A stretch of 49,307 nucleotides of DNA, from contig CAIWUU010000104.1 of NCBI GenBank assembly GCA_903915955.1, positions 1 through 49,307 on the forward strand, written 5' to 3'. The DNA comes from an uncultured Chlorobiaceae bacterium (GTDB taxonomy: Bacteria; Bacteroidota; Chlorobiia; Chlorobiales; Chlorobiaceae). Each line of letters opens with the position of its first letter. Position 1 is the stretch's first letter. Positions 39,476-46,900 of the stretch are shown piece by piece. A model generated the notes under the pieces. That model made no database searches. It saw only the letters and a program-made list of their open reading frames with translations, and was not told the origin of the DNA. The position numbers and the translations under genes are program-made.

Positions 39476-39805
39476 AATTGTCGAAAAACAGATGTTGCTG
39501 TCGAAATATCATGCATAATAACGCTTCTTGTCGAATTTTGCGCATTGGATTTGTGCGACATTTACAGTTTTCTTGCATCCTGAAACAGATTGCACAACTC
39601 AAACGGCGTTCAGGCTCCGGCATTTTCCGATTGATGTCAGTTGTCAGAATATATGACCATGAATGAACATGAGAGGCAGTCATATCCGGGCAATGAGGGT
39701 TCGTTAAGCATACCTCCAAAATGAGCACTATTAAAACATTTTTTGCTTCAATAGTAACTATCATTTATATTCTTTCAATAGGTTTCAAAACATAAAGCGG
39801 TACCG
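39476..39805. promoter_or_regulatory. Divergent intergenic region with three phased TGTCGAA repeats
   Basis: This 330-bp gap separates the Fic gene (minus) from the Xre-RES pair (plus). TGTCGAA occurs at 39479, 39499 and 39529, that is, spaced by 20 and 30 bp, close to whole turns of the helix, just upstream of the ATG (39475) of the Fic frame. This looks like an array of binding sites on one face of the DNA. The rest shows no gene; the 100 bp before the Xre gene are AT-rich. Confidence 0.5.
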
Positions 39806-40201
39806 ATGAGCACTCTCCTTGAGCATCAAACCATCACATCAAAAGATCGGGGAGCATTAGCCAAGATGGTGATGACGCTTTTCGACCACTGGGAGCTGAC
39901 GACAGAAGATCAGGCCGTTCTCTTAGGGCTTGCGCCATCCAACCGGGGAGCCTTGACGCGTTATCGAAAAGGCGAGCCAATTGGAACCAGTCGTGATCAG
40001 TATGAACGGGTCGGGCATTTACTCGCAATTCACAAGAATCTGCGTACGCTCTTTCCGAAAAACCGTGATCTTGCCTATCGCTGGATATCCACACGAAACA
40101 AAGCATTTGATAATCTTACTCCTGTTGAAGTCATCAAAGAGTGGGGGTTCGCCGGTCTTTTGATGGTGCGCTTCTATCTCGACCGTGCATGCGCCCTGTA
40201 A
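39806..40201 (+). CDS. MbcA/ParS/Xre-type antitoxin (DUF2384)
   Basis: A 131-aa antitoxin of a Xre-RES type II pair. The N-terminal part is a helix-turn-helix domain ([25 protein letters not shown], in two parts: [19 protein letters not shown] and [10 protein letters not shown]) and the C-terminus is a toxin-binding DUF2384 domain ([40 protein letters not shown]). The stop overlaps the RES gene start by 17 bp (40185-40201), showing coupled translation. Such proteins block the RES enzyme's active site and repress their own promoter. Confidence 0.92.
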   Translation: MSTLLEHQTITSKDRGALAKMVMTLFDHWELTTEDQAVLLGLAPSNRGALTRYRKGEPIGTSRDQYERVGHLLAIHKNLRTLFPKNRDLAYRWISTRNKAFDNLTPVEVIKEWGFAGLLMVRFYLDRACAL

Positions 40202-40934
40202 CCTGCTGCGCCAAATGGATAACCTCTTCTCCCATATCACTGTAGCCGATATTCATCAGGACTTGCTACGTAATATCGTCGCCTTGAGTGAATCAGAGGA
40301 TCCTTTCGACGATTTAAGCAGCAATCCCGAAGAGTGGCTTGTGGCTCGTCAGCTCGAATCCGATGCCAGACCTCTGCCTTATCAGTCGCACACCCCGGAA
40401 ATCCATCGTCCTTTTGAAGATGCCTTATGGTTCAAAGCGATAAACTGGCCGTTTAAAAACCGACAGGCAAGCCGATTTTCTGATGGATCATTCGGAGTAT
40501 GGTATGGCAGCGACAGGCTCGAAACATCCGTCCATGAATCGGCTTACCACTGGGTTCGGGGTTTACTCTGCGATGCTGGTTTTGAGCATGAAGAGGTGAT
40601 CATTGAGCGCACACTCTACGCCGTCGCGTGTGATGCAATATTGCTTGATTTTTGCCCTGTCGCTGCCAACGATCCAACTCTTCTTCACAAAACCGATTAC
40701 ACCTTCACGCAGTCCGTCGGTGCAAGAATCCATCGCGAAGGTCATCCTGGCCTGCTCACCTTGTCTGCTCGACACCAGGGAGGGCTCAATTATGCCATTC
40801 TGAACCCCAATGTTCTCTTCAATCCAAGGCTGCAGAGTCAACTAAGCTACAGGCTTCATGGGAAAACCATTACGGTAGAAGAACATCCCGGAGTTCCCTG
40901 TATGGAAATAGCGATTGATACTTTCTGGTCTTGA
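40185..40934 (+). CDS. RES-domain toxin
   Basis: A 249-aa RES protein, a relative of ADP-ribosyltransferases that degrades or transfers NAD+ and so stops growth. The key residues are visible: [25 protein letters not shown], given in parts as QASRFSDG (Arg of the RES name), [11 protein letters not shown] (Tyr) and [11 protein letters not shown] (Glu), and the Ser-containing end [12 protein letters not shown]. The length is normal for this family, with an extra 80-residue N-terminus. Paired with the DUF2384 antitoxin directly upstream, and intact. Confidence 0.92.
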   Translation: MHAPCNLLRQMDNLFSHITVADIHQDLLRNIVALSESEDPFDDLSSNPEEWLVARQLESDARPLPYQSHTPEIHRPFEDALWFKAINWPFKNRQASRFSDGSFGVWYGSDRLETSVHESAYHWVRGLLCDAGFEHEEVIIERTLYAVACDAILLDFCPVAANDPTLLHKTDYTFTQSVGARIHREGHPGLLTLSARHQGGLNYAILNPNVLFNPRLQSQLSYRLHGKTITVEEHPGVPCMEIAIDTFWS

Positions 40935-40956
40935 CCGCTCATGATGACGACACATG

Positions 40957-41433
40957 CTAAAAGAACAGCTTTTCAAAAAAGCTTCGGGCTCTTGAACCAG
41001 CATAAAGGTCAACCGTCTTCATCAGTTGTGCTTGATCCATGCTTCGTGCCTTCTCGGCAACGTTCCTCAGCAGGCGTTCCTTGTCCTCGTCAAGGAGATG
41101 AATATTGTTCACAAGATCCACAATCAAAAACTCCTGGGTACTTTCAGCAGGAAAACGCGGCCTTTTCAAAAAATAGAAGTGGCATCCATTGAGTGTATGC
41201 TGCCCGTCACGCCGGTAATTGTAAACCAGCTTCTCATTATAAAGCTGCGTAGTGCCAACACCAAGAGCATTATAGCTGTTCAGCGAGGCAATATAAAAGT
41301 GGTCATCTTTAAGAAAGGCTCGAACCAACGCTGCATCTTCAGGTGGCACGTTCCCGAATGCTGTTGTTTGCGGAGAGTAGTAAACGCCACCGGAAAGTTT
41401 TTGAAGCTCCCCTTGCTTGACAAGTTGCTGCAT
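40957..41433 (-). pseudogene. Truncated AbiEi-like antitoxin (DUF6088), copy of the gene at 46.9 kb
   Basis: The translated 158 residues match residues 33-189 of the protein at 46890-47486 almost throughout (about 90% identical), for example PPEDAALVRAFLKDDHFY and LDEDKERLLRNV. The first part of the wHTH domain is missing, and the end changes after EKLF. Homology runs at DNA level from about 40963 to 41461; beyond 41461 the sequence is unrelated and a TAG stops the frame. No AbiEii partner is next to it. It is a partial duplication, not a working antitoxin as far as can be seen. Confidence 0.85.
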
Positions 41434-41461
41434 ATTGCGATCAACAGCCTTTGAGCATTTC
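40963..41461 (-). repeat. Long direct repeat, copy 1 (partner at 46920-47418)
   Basis: About 499 bp matching the AbiEi-like gene at 46920-47418 without any gap and with the same orientation; the offset is 5957 bp at both ends. The two copies bracket the SLATT, TIR, AAA, Res-remnant and AbiEii genes, so homologous recombination between them could delete that block. Confidence 0.85.
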
Positions 41462-41813
41462 TTCGGTAAGCCCTATGCAACTGCTGAAAGGGCAACGCAA
41501 GGATGCTGTCCGAAAAAAGGTGTCTTGCTCCCGTAAACCGAAAACGGAGCTATAGCCGATGTATCACCCTGTTAACCTCATCGCAGTCCGCGCCTGGAAC
41601 AAAACTGTTGGCACCATCTCTATTACCACATAAGGAATGGTGGCTCATCATGTACGATGATCGTCATCACAAGAAAAAATTTAAACCCAATTTATTACAT
41701 TTACGAGGAAGTAAATTCCTGCAAAAATGAATTCTGGATTATGATGATTGATAAGGAAGAGATTTTGAATGCAAATGAAATTTTTATAACCGGTTATCGT
41801 CCAAAAATCTAAA
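41434..41813. other. Intergenic region after the truncated AbiEi-like copy
   Basis: About 380 bp. After the homology ends near 41461 the sequence has short frames on both strands but none with family resemblance; 41690-41800 is AT-rich and should hold the promoter of the DUF4231 gene. Possibly the remnant of an inserted element, but no terminal repeats or transposase motif were seen. Confidence 0.4.
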
Positions 41814-42257
41814 ATGCCACAACTGACCTCATCCGATTATCTGGAACAACGGCTGGATAACCAGATCAACTGGTACTCAGACAAAAGTTCTCGCTGCAAA
41901 GTTTGGTACAGAAGCCTCCGCATAATTGAGATTGTCGCGGCGGCAATTATTCCGCTACTTTCGGGCATGGATAATCTGTTGTACGGAAACTGGATAATTG
42001 GTGGACTTGGCATGTTGATTGCCATTGCGGCAGCAACCGGCGGTCTGTTCAAATACCATGAGAACTGGATTCAGTACCGCGCTACGTCCGAGGCGCTGAA
42101 GCATGAGAAGTTTCTGTTTCTTGGTGGAAGTGCGCCCTATGATGGAGAGAATGCGTTTCAGCTCCTTGTGCAGCATGTTGAAGGGCTTATTTCAAAGGAG
42201 AACACCAATTGGACGATAGCCGTCAAGAGTGAGCCGAAGGTTATCGGCAAGGGATAA
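41814..42257 (+). CDS. DUF4231 protein, SLATT-like two-TM predicted effector
   Basis: A 147-aa protein with an N-terminal helical part (SSDYLEQRLDNQINWYSDKS), two membrane helices (IVAAAIIPLLSGMDN and GNWIIGGLGMLIAIAAATGGL) and a C-terminal helical region (YRATSEALKHEKFLFLGGSA). This layout is DUF4231, part of the SLATT group that was predicted to form pores in nucleotide-dependent conflict systems. It has no cyclase (SMODS) or SLOG partner here; its neighbours are a TIR protein and an AAA ATPase on the opposite strand, convergent with it. Start at ATG 41814 just after an AT-rich stretch. Confidence 0.85.
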   Translation: MPQLTSSDYLEQRLDNQINWYSDKSSRCKVWYRSLRIIEIVAAAIIPLLSGMDNLLYGNWIIGGLGMLIAIAAATGGLFKYHENWIQYRATSEALKHEKFLFLGGSAPYDGENAFQLLVQHVEGLISKENTNWTIAVKSEPKVIGKG

Positions 42258-42270
42258 AAAATATTTTCCC

Positions 42271-42289
42271 CTGGGGGCTTTGCCCCCGG
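42271..42289. other. GC-rich hairpin between convergent DUF4231 and TIR genes
   Basis: GGGGGC (42273-42278) and GCCCCC (42282-42287) pair with a TTT loop, extended by one T.G and one C-G pair to an 8-bp stem. It could be a shared terminator for both convergent genes, but there is no T-run directly behind the stem. It also lies 30 bp beyond the stop of the TIR gene, where a diversity-generating retroelement would have its cruciform. Confidence 0.6.
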
Positions 42290-42319
42290 TACCCCCTTAA
42301 TTGTTGAATAGATAAATGG

Positions 42320-43630
42320 TTAAAAAGCCCGCACCGCCCGAACACACCATCCGTCGGCCTTGCCGTCGTAGCCCTGGTAGCCACCGTTGAAGTCCTGGTA
42401 CCATGCGTTATTTGCACTGTACTCCGTAGAACCCCAGTAGTAGTAGCCGGAAAAACCGCCAACAGCACTTTTCGTGAGATAGAGCTTATTCAGTTCATCC
42501 TTGTTCGGCAAGTGCCAATTATCACCAATAACTGCACATGCTTGTTTCGCAGATTCCCAAGCATAGACCTCTGATAGGTCCGCTTTTGCTGCAATCAATC
42601 CGTGCTGACCTGTAGCATCAAGCCAAGCAATTTTTCCACCACCATATTCGTCACCGATGTTCAACGTTTTTTTCGCTTCCACTTCTTGAGGAATGGCAAG
42701 AGTCTTTTTATCTGCACTCAATTTTGCAGGTTTCGCTTCACGACGGACCACATCTTTCTCTGCCTTCAACCTCGCGGCCTCAGCTTTAGCATCTTTCGCC
42801 GCAGTCAAACGTGCGTCCTCAGCTTTTCGACGGACATCGGCCTCTTGCCTTGTCTTTGCGGCTTCAGCTTCACGACGAGTGGCCGCATCTTTCTCTGCTT
42901 TCAACCGCGCAGCCTCAGCTTTAGCATCTTTCACCGCCTTCAACCGTGCCGCCTCCGCTTTTCGACGAAAATCGGCCTCATTATTTACCTTTGCTACCTC
43001 AATGCTGAGAGCAGATTTATCTTCAACTTTCGAGGATGACTGGTTCATACTCCAGACAACACCAAATATAACCAGCATAACAACCGCGACAGCTATTACA
43101 ATCTGGTTTTTTTGAGCCCAGCTTACGTTTCCAAATGGTTGCCGCTCCGATTTACGTTGCGGTGATGTTTGCGTAGCACCCTCAAATGAAACCGAGTCCG
43201 GCTTTGACACCGGCAAAGAGTCTGTAACAGGCAGTGTTGCAGAAGAAATTTTGGATTCAATCGCGCCAATGAGTAACTGAAATCCCTGATGAGCTTTATT
43301 GTTTTTCCAGTCGGAGAGATCCGCTGCATGAATACGCCTGAATCCCATTGGCGGCTCAACCGTATCAAGAAAAAGAGGAACAAGGAGACCCTTTTTCTTG
43401 GCCACCTCAGCTTCTTCTTTAACCCAATCAGACTGTATAGAAGAGTGCGACCAGACAACAAGAACACATGGCGACTCTTCCAACGCTTTACCAATGTAGT
43501 TATCCCATGTTTTCCCTGGCGGAATCGTTTTATCCCAGAAAACACTCCAGCCGTGCTTTTCAAGCACGTTGACTATTGGCTTGACACGCTCCTGATCCTC
43601 ATGAGCGTAGCTAATAAAAATATCGGACAT
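42320..43630 (-). CDS. TIR domain - TM - coiled coil - DUF1566 (C-lectin-like) protein
   Basis: A 436-aa four-part protein. Residues 1-128 are a TIR domain (SDIFISYAHEDQERVKPIV, HSSIQSDWVKEEAEVAKKK, with a candidate catalytic Glu at 72 or 73), which in bacteria often hydrolyses NAD+. Residues about 175-195 are one TM helix. Residues about 220-305 are a Lys-Ala-Glu coiled coil with a tandem 45-residue repeat. Residues about 322-436 are a DUF1566/Lcl_C domain, a C-type-lectin-like fold, ending WCVRAVRAF. The last 42 codons look like the variable region of a diversity-generating retroelement (see findings). It lies 85 bp downstream of an AAA ATPase gene on the same strand. Suggested role: a sensor-effector whose outward domain binds a ligand. 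Confidence 0.86.
   Translation of the reverse strand: MSDIFISYAHEDQERVKPIVNVLEKHGWSVFWDKTIPPGKTWDNYIGKALEESPCVLVVWSHSSIQSDWVKEEAEVAKKKGLLVPLFLDTVEPPMGFRRIHAADLSDWKNNKAHQGFQLLIGAIESKISSATLPVTDSLPVSKPDSVSFEGATQTSPQRKSERQPFGNVSWAQKNQIVIAVAVVMLVIFGVVWSMNQSSSKVEDKSALSIEVAKVNNEADFRRKAEAARLKAVKDAKAEAARLKAEKDAATRREAEAAKTRQEADVRRKAEDARLTAAKDAKAEAARLKAEKDVVRREAKPAKLSADKKTLAIPQEVEAKKTLNIGDEYGGGKIAWLDATGQHGLIAAKADLSEVYAWESAKQACAVIGDNWHLPNKDELNKLYLTKSAVGGFSGYYYWGSTEYSANNAWYQDFNGGYQGYDGKADGWCVRAVRAF
42323..42448 (-). repeat. Putative DGR-type variable region at the 3' end of the TIR gene
   Basis: Codons 395-436. Within codons 411-426 ten codons are TAC, GAC, GGC, TAC, GGC, TAC, GAC, GGC, GCC and GAC, all NNC and all reachable from AAC by changing adenines only. 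The final codons (WCVRAVRAF) are of the invariant type seen after variable regions. Neither template repeat nor reverse transcriptase is in the window, so the call is tentative. Confidence 0.45.
42770..42985 (-). repeat. Tandem repeat in the TIR protein's coiled coil (135-bp period)
   Basis: CCTCAGCTTTAGCATCTTTC occurs at 42778 and again at 42913, exactly 135 bp (45 codons) apart. In the protein the unit is RRKAE(A/D)ARL.A.KDAKAEAARLKAEKD, present about twice. The period is a multiple of three, so copy-number change would alter stalk length without a frameshift. Confidence 0.8.
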
Positions 43631-43715
43631 GAATTTTGTTTAACATTATTTTTAGTTGCCCAGAATATAGCCATTTACCCCCATTTTTCACGCGGCATCA
43701 CCACAACACCATCAA

Positions 43716-44894
43716 CTACAGAGGCATCGATCGTCGCATAAATTCATCAAACACTGGAACAGTAAACGCCATCAAACCATGAGCCGGGCTGTAAATCATC
43801 CCTTTTTTAATAAGCTTCGAACGCACAGGGCTGAGGGTAGCACTGCTTTCAACACCAAGCTGCCCGGAAATATTGGCCGTTCGATATGGTCCTTGACCAA
43901 GCTCAGCCATAGCACGGAGATAGCGCTTTTCTCCATCGGTCAGCCGGTCGAAACGAACCCTGAAAAAGTTCTTGTCGAGACGATGAACAACCAGCTCTGT
44001 CGTTTGCTGAACAAGCTGGAGGGTTATTGGCGATGACTCCGCCTGATTCCATACCTGATATCCCCACTCCTGCAAAAAATATGGATAGCCTTTCGTCAAA
44101 CGATAGATTTCATGGAGTGCTGACGCCTCAAACTCAACCCCTTCTTCCTGCACAGGGTCTTGCAGGGCAAGGTTAGCATCTTCTTCCTCAAGCGGACCAA
44201 TATCAGGAAAATTAAAGAGCCGTTCGGCATAAGACTTTGCATCTCCCGCCATTCCTGCTAAAATCGGCAGACCTGCTCCCACAAGTACCAATGGCAATTG
44301 GAGTTGCTGCATTTTATGCATGGCCATAATCAGGGCATTCAGCTCAAGAGATGAGAGGTATTGAATTTCATCAACCAGAATTGCAACGGCGCAATTCCGC
44401 TCAACTGCTGCCTCTCCAACGGCAATAAAAAGATTGGTAAGATCGACTTCCAGATCACCACTATCAGCCGCGCCCTTTTCGGGGTCTCTATCCAAACCAA
44501 CATCAAATTCTCCCACCGACACCTTTATTGCGCCAATAAAGCTCATAAGGACCGCAAGCCCCCGGCGCACTTTGTTACCCGTACCAGCCATGCGGTCGAG
44601 TTCAAAAAGCAGAGTTCGCAATTGCGGCACCAGCAGCACAGCTAACAACTTGTTTTCAGAGGCTTCAACAAAAATGGTGCGGTACCCATCCTGCTCCGCC
44701 ATGCGCTTCATTTCATTCAGCAGAACAGTTTTACCAACACCGCGAAGCCCCATCATCAAAAGACTTTTTTCAGGCTTTTTGCGACGGACACGCCCGAAAA
44801 GAATGTGCGCCTGCTCCAGAAGAGCATCACGACCAGCAAGTTCAGGCGGCGGCGAACCAGCTCCAGGAGAAAAAGGGTTACTAATTGGATCCAT
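43716..44894 (-). CDS. AAA ATPase (Orc1/Cdc6-like ATP-binding protein)
   Basis: A 392-aa ATPase with Walker A LMMGLRGVGKTVLL (about 46-59) and Walker B AVAILVDEIQYLSS (about 169-182), an Arg-containing sensor region (LVGAGLPILAGMAGDAKSYA), and a C-terminal winged-helix part (YFLQEWGYQVWNQAE and following, GVESSATLSPVRSKLIKKG). This type of STAND/AAA protein occurs in many bacterial conflict loci but also elsewhere. It starts the two-gene unit with the TIR gene, 85 bp upstream. It may act as the signal-dependent switch for TIR; that is inference. Confidence 0.85.
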   Translation of the reverse strand: MDPISNPFSPGAGSPPPELAGRDALLEQAHILFGRVRRKKPEKSLLMMGLRGVGKTVLLNEMKRMAEQDGYRTIFVEASENKLLAVLLVPQLRTLLFELDRMAGTGNKVRRGLAVLMSFIGAIKVSVGEFDVGLDRDPEKGAADSGDLEVDLTNLFIAVGEAAVERNCAVAILVDEIQYLSSLELNALIMAMHKMQQLQLPLVLVGAGLPILAGMAGDAKSYAERLFNFPDIGPLEEEDANLALQDPVQEEGVEFEASALHEIYRLTKGYPYFLQEWGYQVWNQAESSPITLQLVQQTTELVVHRLDKNFFRVRFDRLTDGEKRYLRAMAELGQGPYRTANISGQLGVESSATLSPVRSKLIKKGMIYSPAHGLMAFTVPVFDEFMRRSMPL

Positions 44895-45027
44895 AACAGC
44901 ACGAGGTATTACAGAAATGAGAGAGCTTTAATACCTATTTATATCAATTTATAAATAAATATAACGTGATATACCTCTTTATAACAAGAGATCGATAGAT
45001 ATTGATAGAAATCAAATGATAGCGAAG
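44895..45027 (-). promoter_or_regulatory. AT-rich promoter region upstream of the AAA-TIR unit
   Basis: The stretch at 44934-45000 is strongly AT-rich (TTTATAAATAAATATAAC and similar), quite unlike the flanks, and it directly precedes the AAA gene. It should contain its promoter; I cannot fix -10 and -35 boxes with confidence. Confidence 0.4.
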
Positions 45028-45090
45028 CTATTTCTCCATCCCCCCCAACTGCCGCATCAGATCCTTGCGCGCCATCCCGTACACGTACAG
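45028..45090 (-). pseudogene. Short 3' remnant of a lost gene, possibly restriction enzyme
   Basis: On the minus strand LYVYGMARKDLMRQLGGMEK ends in TAG at 45028-45030. It reads like the end of a real protein, but the frame is not continuous with anything upstream. Its closeness to the Res remnant suggests that both come from one decayed restriction locus (inference). Confidence 0.35.
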
Positions 45091-45101
45091 CAATGATTAG
45101 A

Positions 45102-45745
45102 TTAGAAATTCCTGGTATCTCTTGATCTACAAACCAAAGCCACCAAAGAGAATAGGTATGTCAGAGGGTATTTGGAAAGTCTCCATGGAATTTCAAGGAA
45201 ATGGCTCTCCTCAAAGGGTTCAAACAGATCGCCCTGCTGCACGGAGAGGAGAGGCACCTCTGCGAGAGGTTCCGAGACCTTGTAGAAGAGGTCAAGCCTG
45301 CCCTGTTCTCCGGCTGGCATACGAGTTATCAGCTCTTTGGCCTCCTGCCGGTTAAAGCCGTTTTGAATCAGGGCATCTTCGAGGGCGTTGGCCGCCTCAA
45401 CAAAAATTTTCGATGCTGAAAAGGCGTAGGCCATGTTCAGCTCTACCCGCTGCTTCCGCTTTGCCTGGTGCAGCCGCATGATCCGTCCGAGAATCTGTTC
45501 GACCGCCGTGGAGGAGCGCATCTCCGCAACGGAGCAGAGGACGTAGGCAAAGGGGCAGTCCCACCCCTCGCGCAATGCCTGTACGGTAATAGATAAAGCG
45601 TACTTTGCAACTGGGCAGATCAAGGTCAAGACCCTCCGGCCCCCTGTCGGTTCCGGTGGCTCGGCAAATCTGCTCCGATGGAATATTGAAATCGTCAATC
45701 AGGCATTGCTCAACAACCTCAACAATTCACGGCTTCATCATTCAG
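45102..45745 (-). pseudogene. Frameshifted fragment of type III restriction Res / SF2 helicase
   Basis: The longest part (45102-45698) encodes TVQALREGWDCPFAYVLCSV and SSTAVEQILGRIMRLHQAKRK, motifs V and VI of an SF2 helicase as in type III restriction Res subunits. Upstream in another frame the sequence reads QICRATGTDRGPEGLDLDLP and SCKVRFI, which is the part normally just before ITVQALREGWDC. The two fit together if one T is removed at about 45591, so there is a single-base insertion. A second break lies near 45730. Helicase motifs I-III and the nuclease domain are absent, so it is a remnant. Confidence 0.85.
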
Positions 45746-45940
45746 CATCGATCAAAATTTGTATCAGATTGATCATTATACCTGTTGATACCTCTTCATA
45801 AACCAATAACCAAATCTCCGACAGTTAACCTTTGAGCAATTACCTGAAAGATAGCCATTTACCATCTTTTTCATGCACGTCAAGCGACTAACCTGAGTTG
45901 TAATACACCCGCCACAGGATTTTTGGAAACTGGAATCAAG

Positions 45941-46900
45941 TTACAATCGACCCAGTTTTGTTCGAATCATATCCAAAACCTCATCAAAGGGCGGTTGTAC
46001 CTGATAATAAAGTGCTGCACGACGTTCATACTCTTTTTTGTACAGCATCCGCCGGGCTTCGTCAGCCATAAGAAGTGCATCATTTTCAGCGAGTGGATAC
46101 TGAAGGTCAACTGCCGGAAAACGACGCTTTTTATGCTCGTGGTACTCGATAGTTCCGATAAATGCCTGTACCTGTTCATTCTGCAGCAGACAAAAAACAT
46201 CGTAGTAATGCCGCATAAAATTCAAAGGAAACTCGTCGCTTGAATCCTGGTGGCGACGATATTTCGTCACAATAGCCTGAAGCTTTTCCACAAAGGTATA
46301 ACCTGGATGATAGCATTGAATGTGCAGCGCTCTATTATCAATGACATTAACATGCTTTGCCAAGGCGAAATCTAATGCCCATGAACTGATGTCCATCGGC
46401 TGATTGGGAATGATATCATCAAATCCGACTTCAAGCAGAACTCCCTCTTTCGCGCTGCCATCTGATGGAAATTTGGCATCATAAAAAAGACGAATACCGC
46501 CACTGAAATATTTCGGAAGGCTATCAAACATGATATCCCGCCCAACCTTGACAATGCCTGGGATACGAATGCTGTCCGATAAATAATCATAAAAGTCTTT
46601 GCGACTTTTGCGATCCTTCTCCTTGTCATGATTTTTCGATGTCCGAACTTGCCCCCCTTCAGGTGGGACAATGTGAATATCAATATCTTCGGAGAAACGG
46701 TGGATAATGCCGTACCCCTTGGAGAGAGAGGTTCCGCCTTTAAGCTGAAAATCGTATCCGGCTTTTTGGAGCCCATAAAGAGAGTGCACAAGCCAATAAT
46801 CCTTCTCAACCAAATAAGGGTCTATCCTGCGCTCACCCGCCACAACTCTGATCAAATCAGAAAAATCATGGTGTTCATGGAGATATATTTCAGGCGACAT
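45941..46900 (-). CDS. AbiEii/AbiGii-family nucleotidyltransferase toxin
   Basis: A 319-aa toxin component of an AbiE-type (type IV) toxin-antitoxin system. The nucleotidyltransferase signature is LKGGTSLSKGYGIIHRFSED followed by IDIHIV, with the Gly-Gly-Ser and the metal-binding Asp residues; next are HYYDVFCLLQ and DSSDEFPLNFMRHYYD with the conserved RHxxD. Family members add nucleotides to tRNA or other RNA. The start overlaps the end of the antitoxin-type gene by 11 bp, so the two form one operon in antitoxin-toxin order. Intact. Confidence 0.9.
   Translation of the reverse strand: MSPEIYLHEHHDFSDLIRVVAGERRIDPYLVEKDYWLVHSLYGLQKAGYDFQLKGGTSLSKGYGIIHRFSEDIDIHIVPPEGGQVRTSKNHDKEKDRKSRKDFYDYLSDSIRIPGIVKVGRDIMFDSLPKYFSGGIRLFYDAKFPSDGSAKEGVLLEVGFDDIIPNQPMDISSWALDFALAKHVNVIDNRALHIQCYHPGYTFVEKLQAIVTKYRRHQDSSDEFPLNFMRHYYDVFCLLQNEQVQAFIGTIEYHEHKKRRFPAVDLQYPLAENDALLMADEARRMLYKKEYERRAALYYQVQPPFDEVLDMIRTKLGRL

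Noticed and set aside
41461-41813. Possible insertion sequence next to the truncated AbiEi-like copy
   Set aside because: No inverted terminal repeats, target duplication or transposase motif could be found.
42680-43115. Plus-strand frames opposite the TIR protein's coiled coil (Ala/Ser-rich)
   Set aside because: They are mirror images of the Lys/Glu/Ala coiled coil; the minus strand carries clear TIR and DUF1566 domains.
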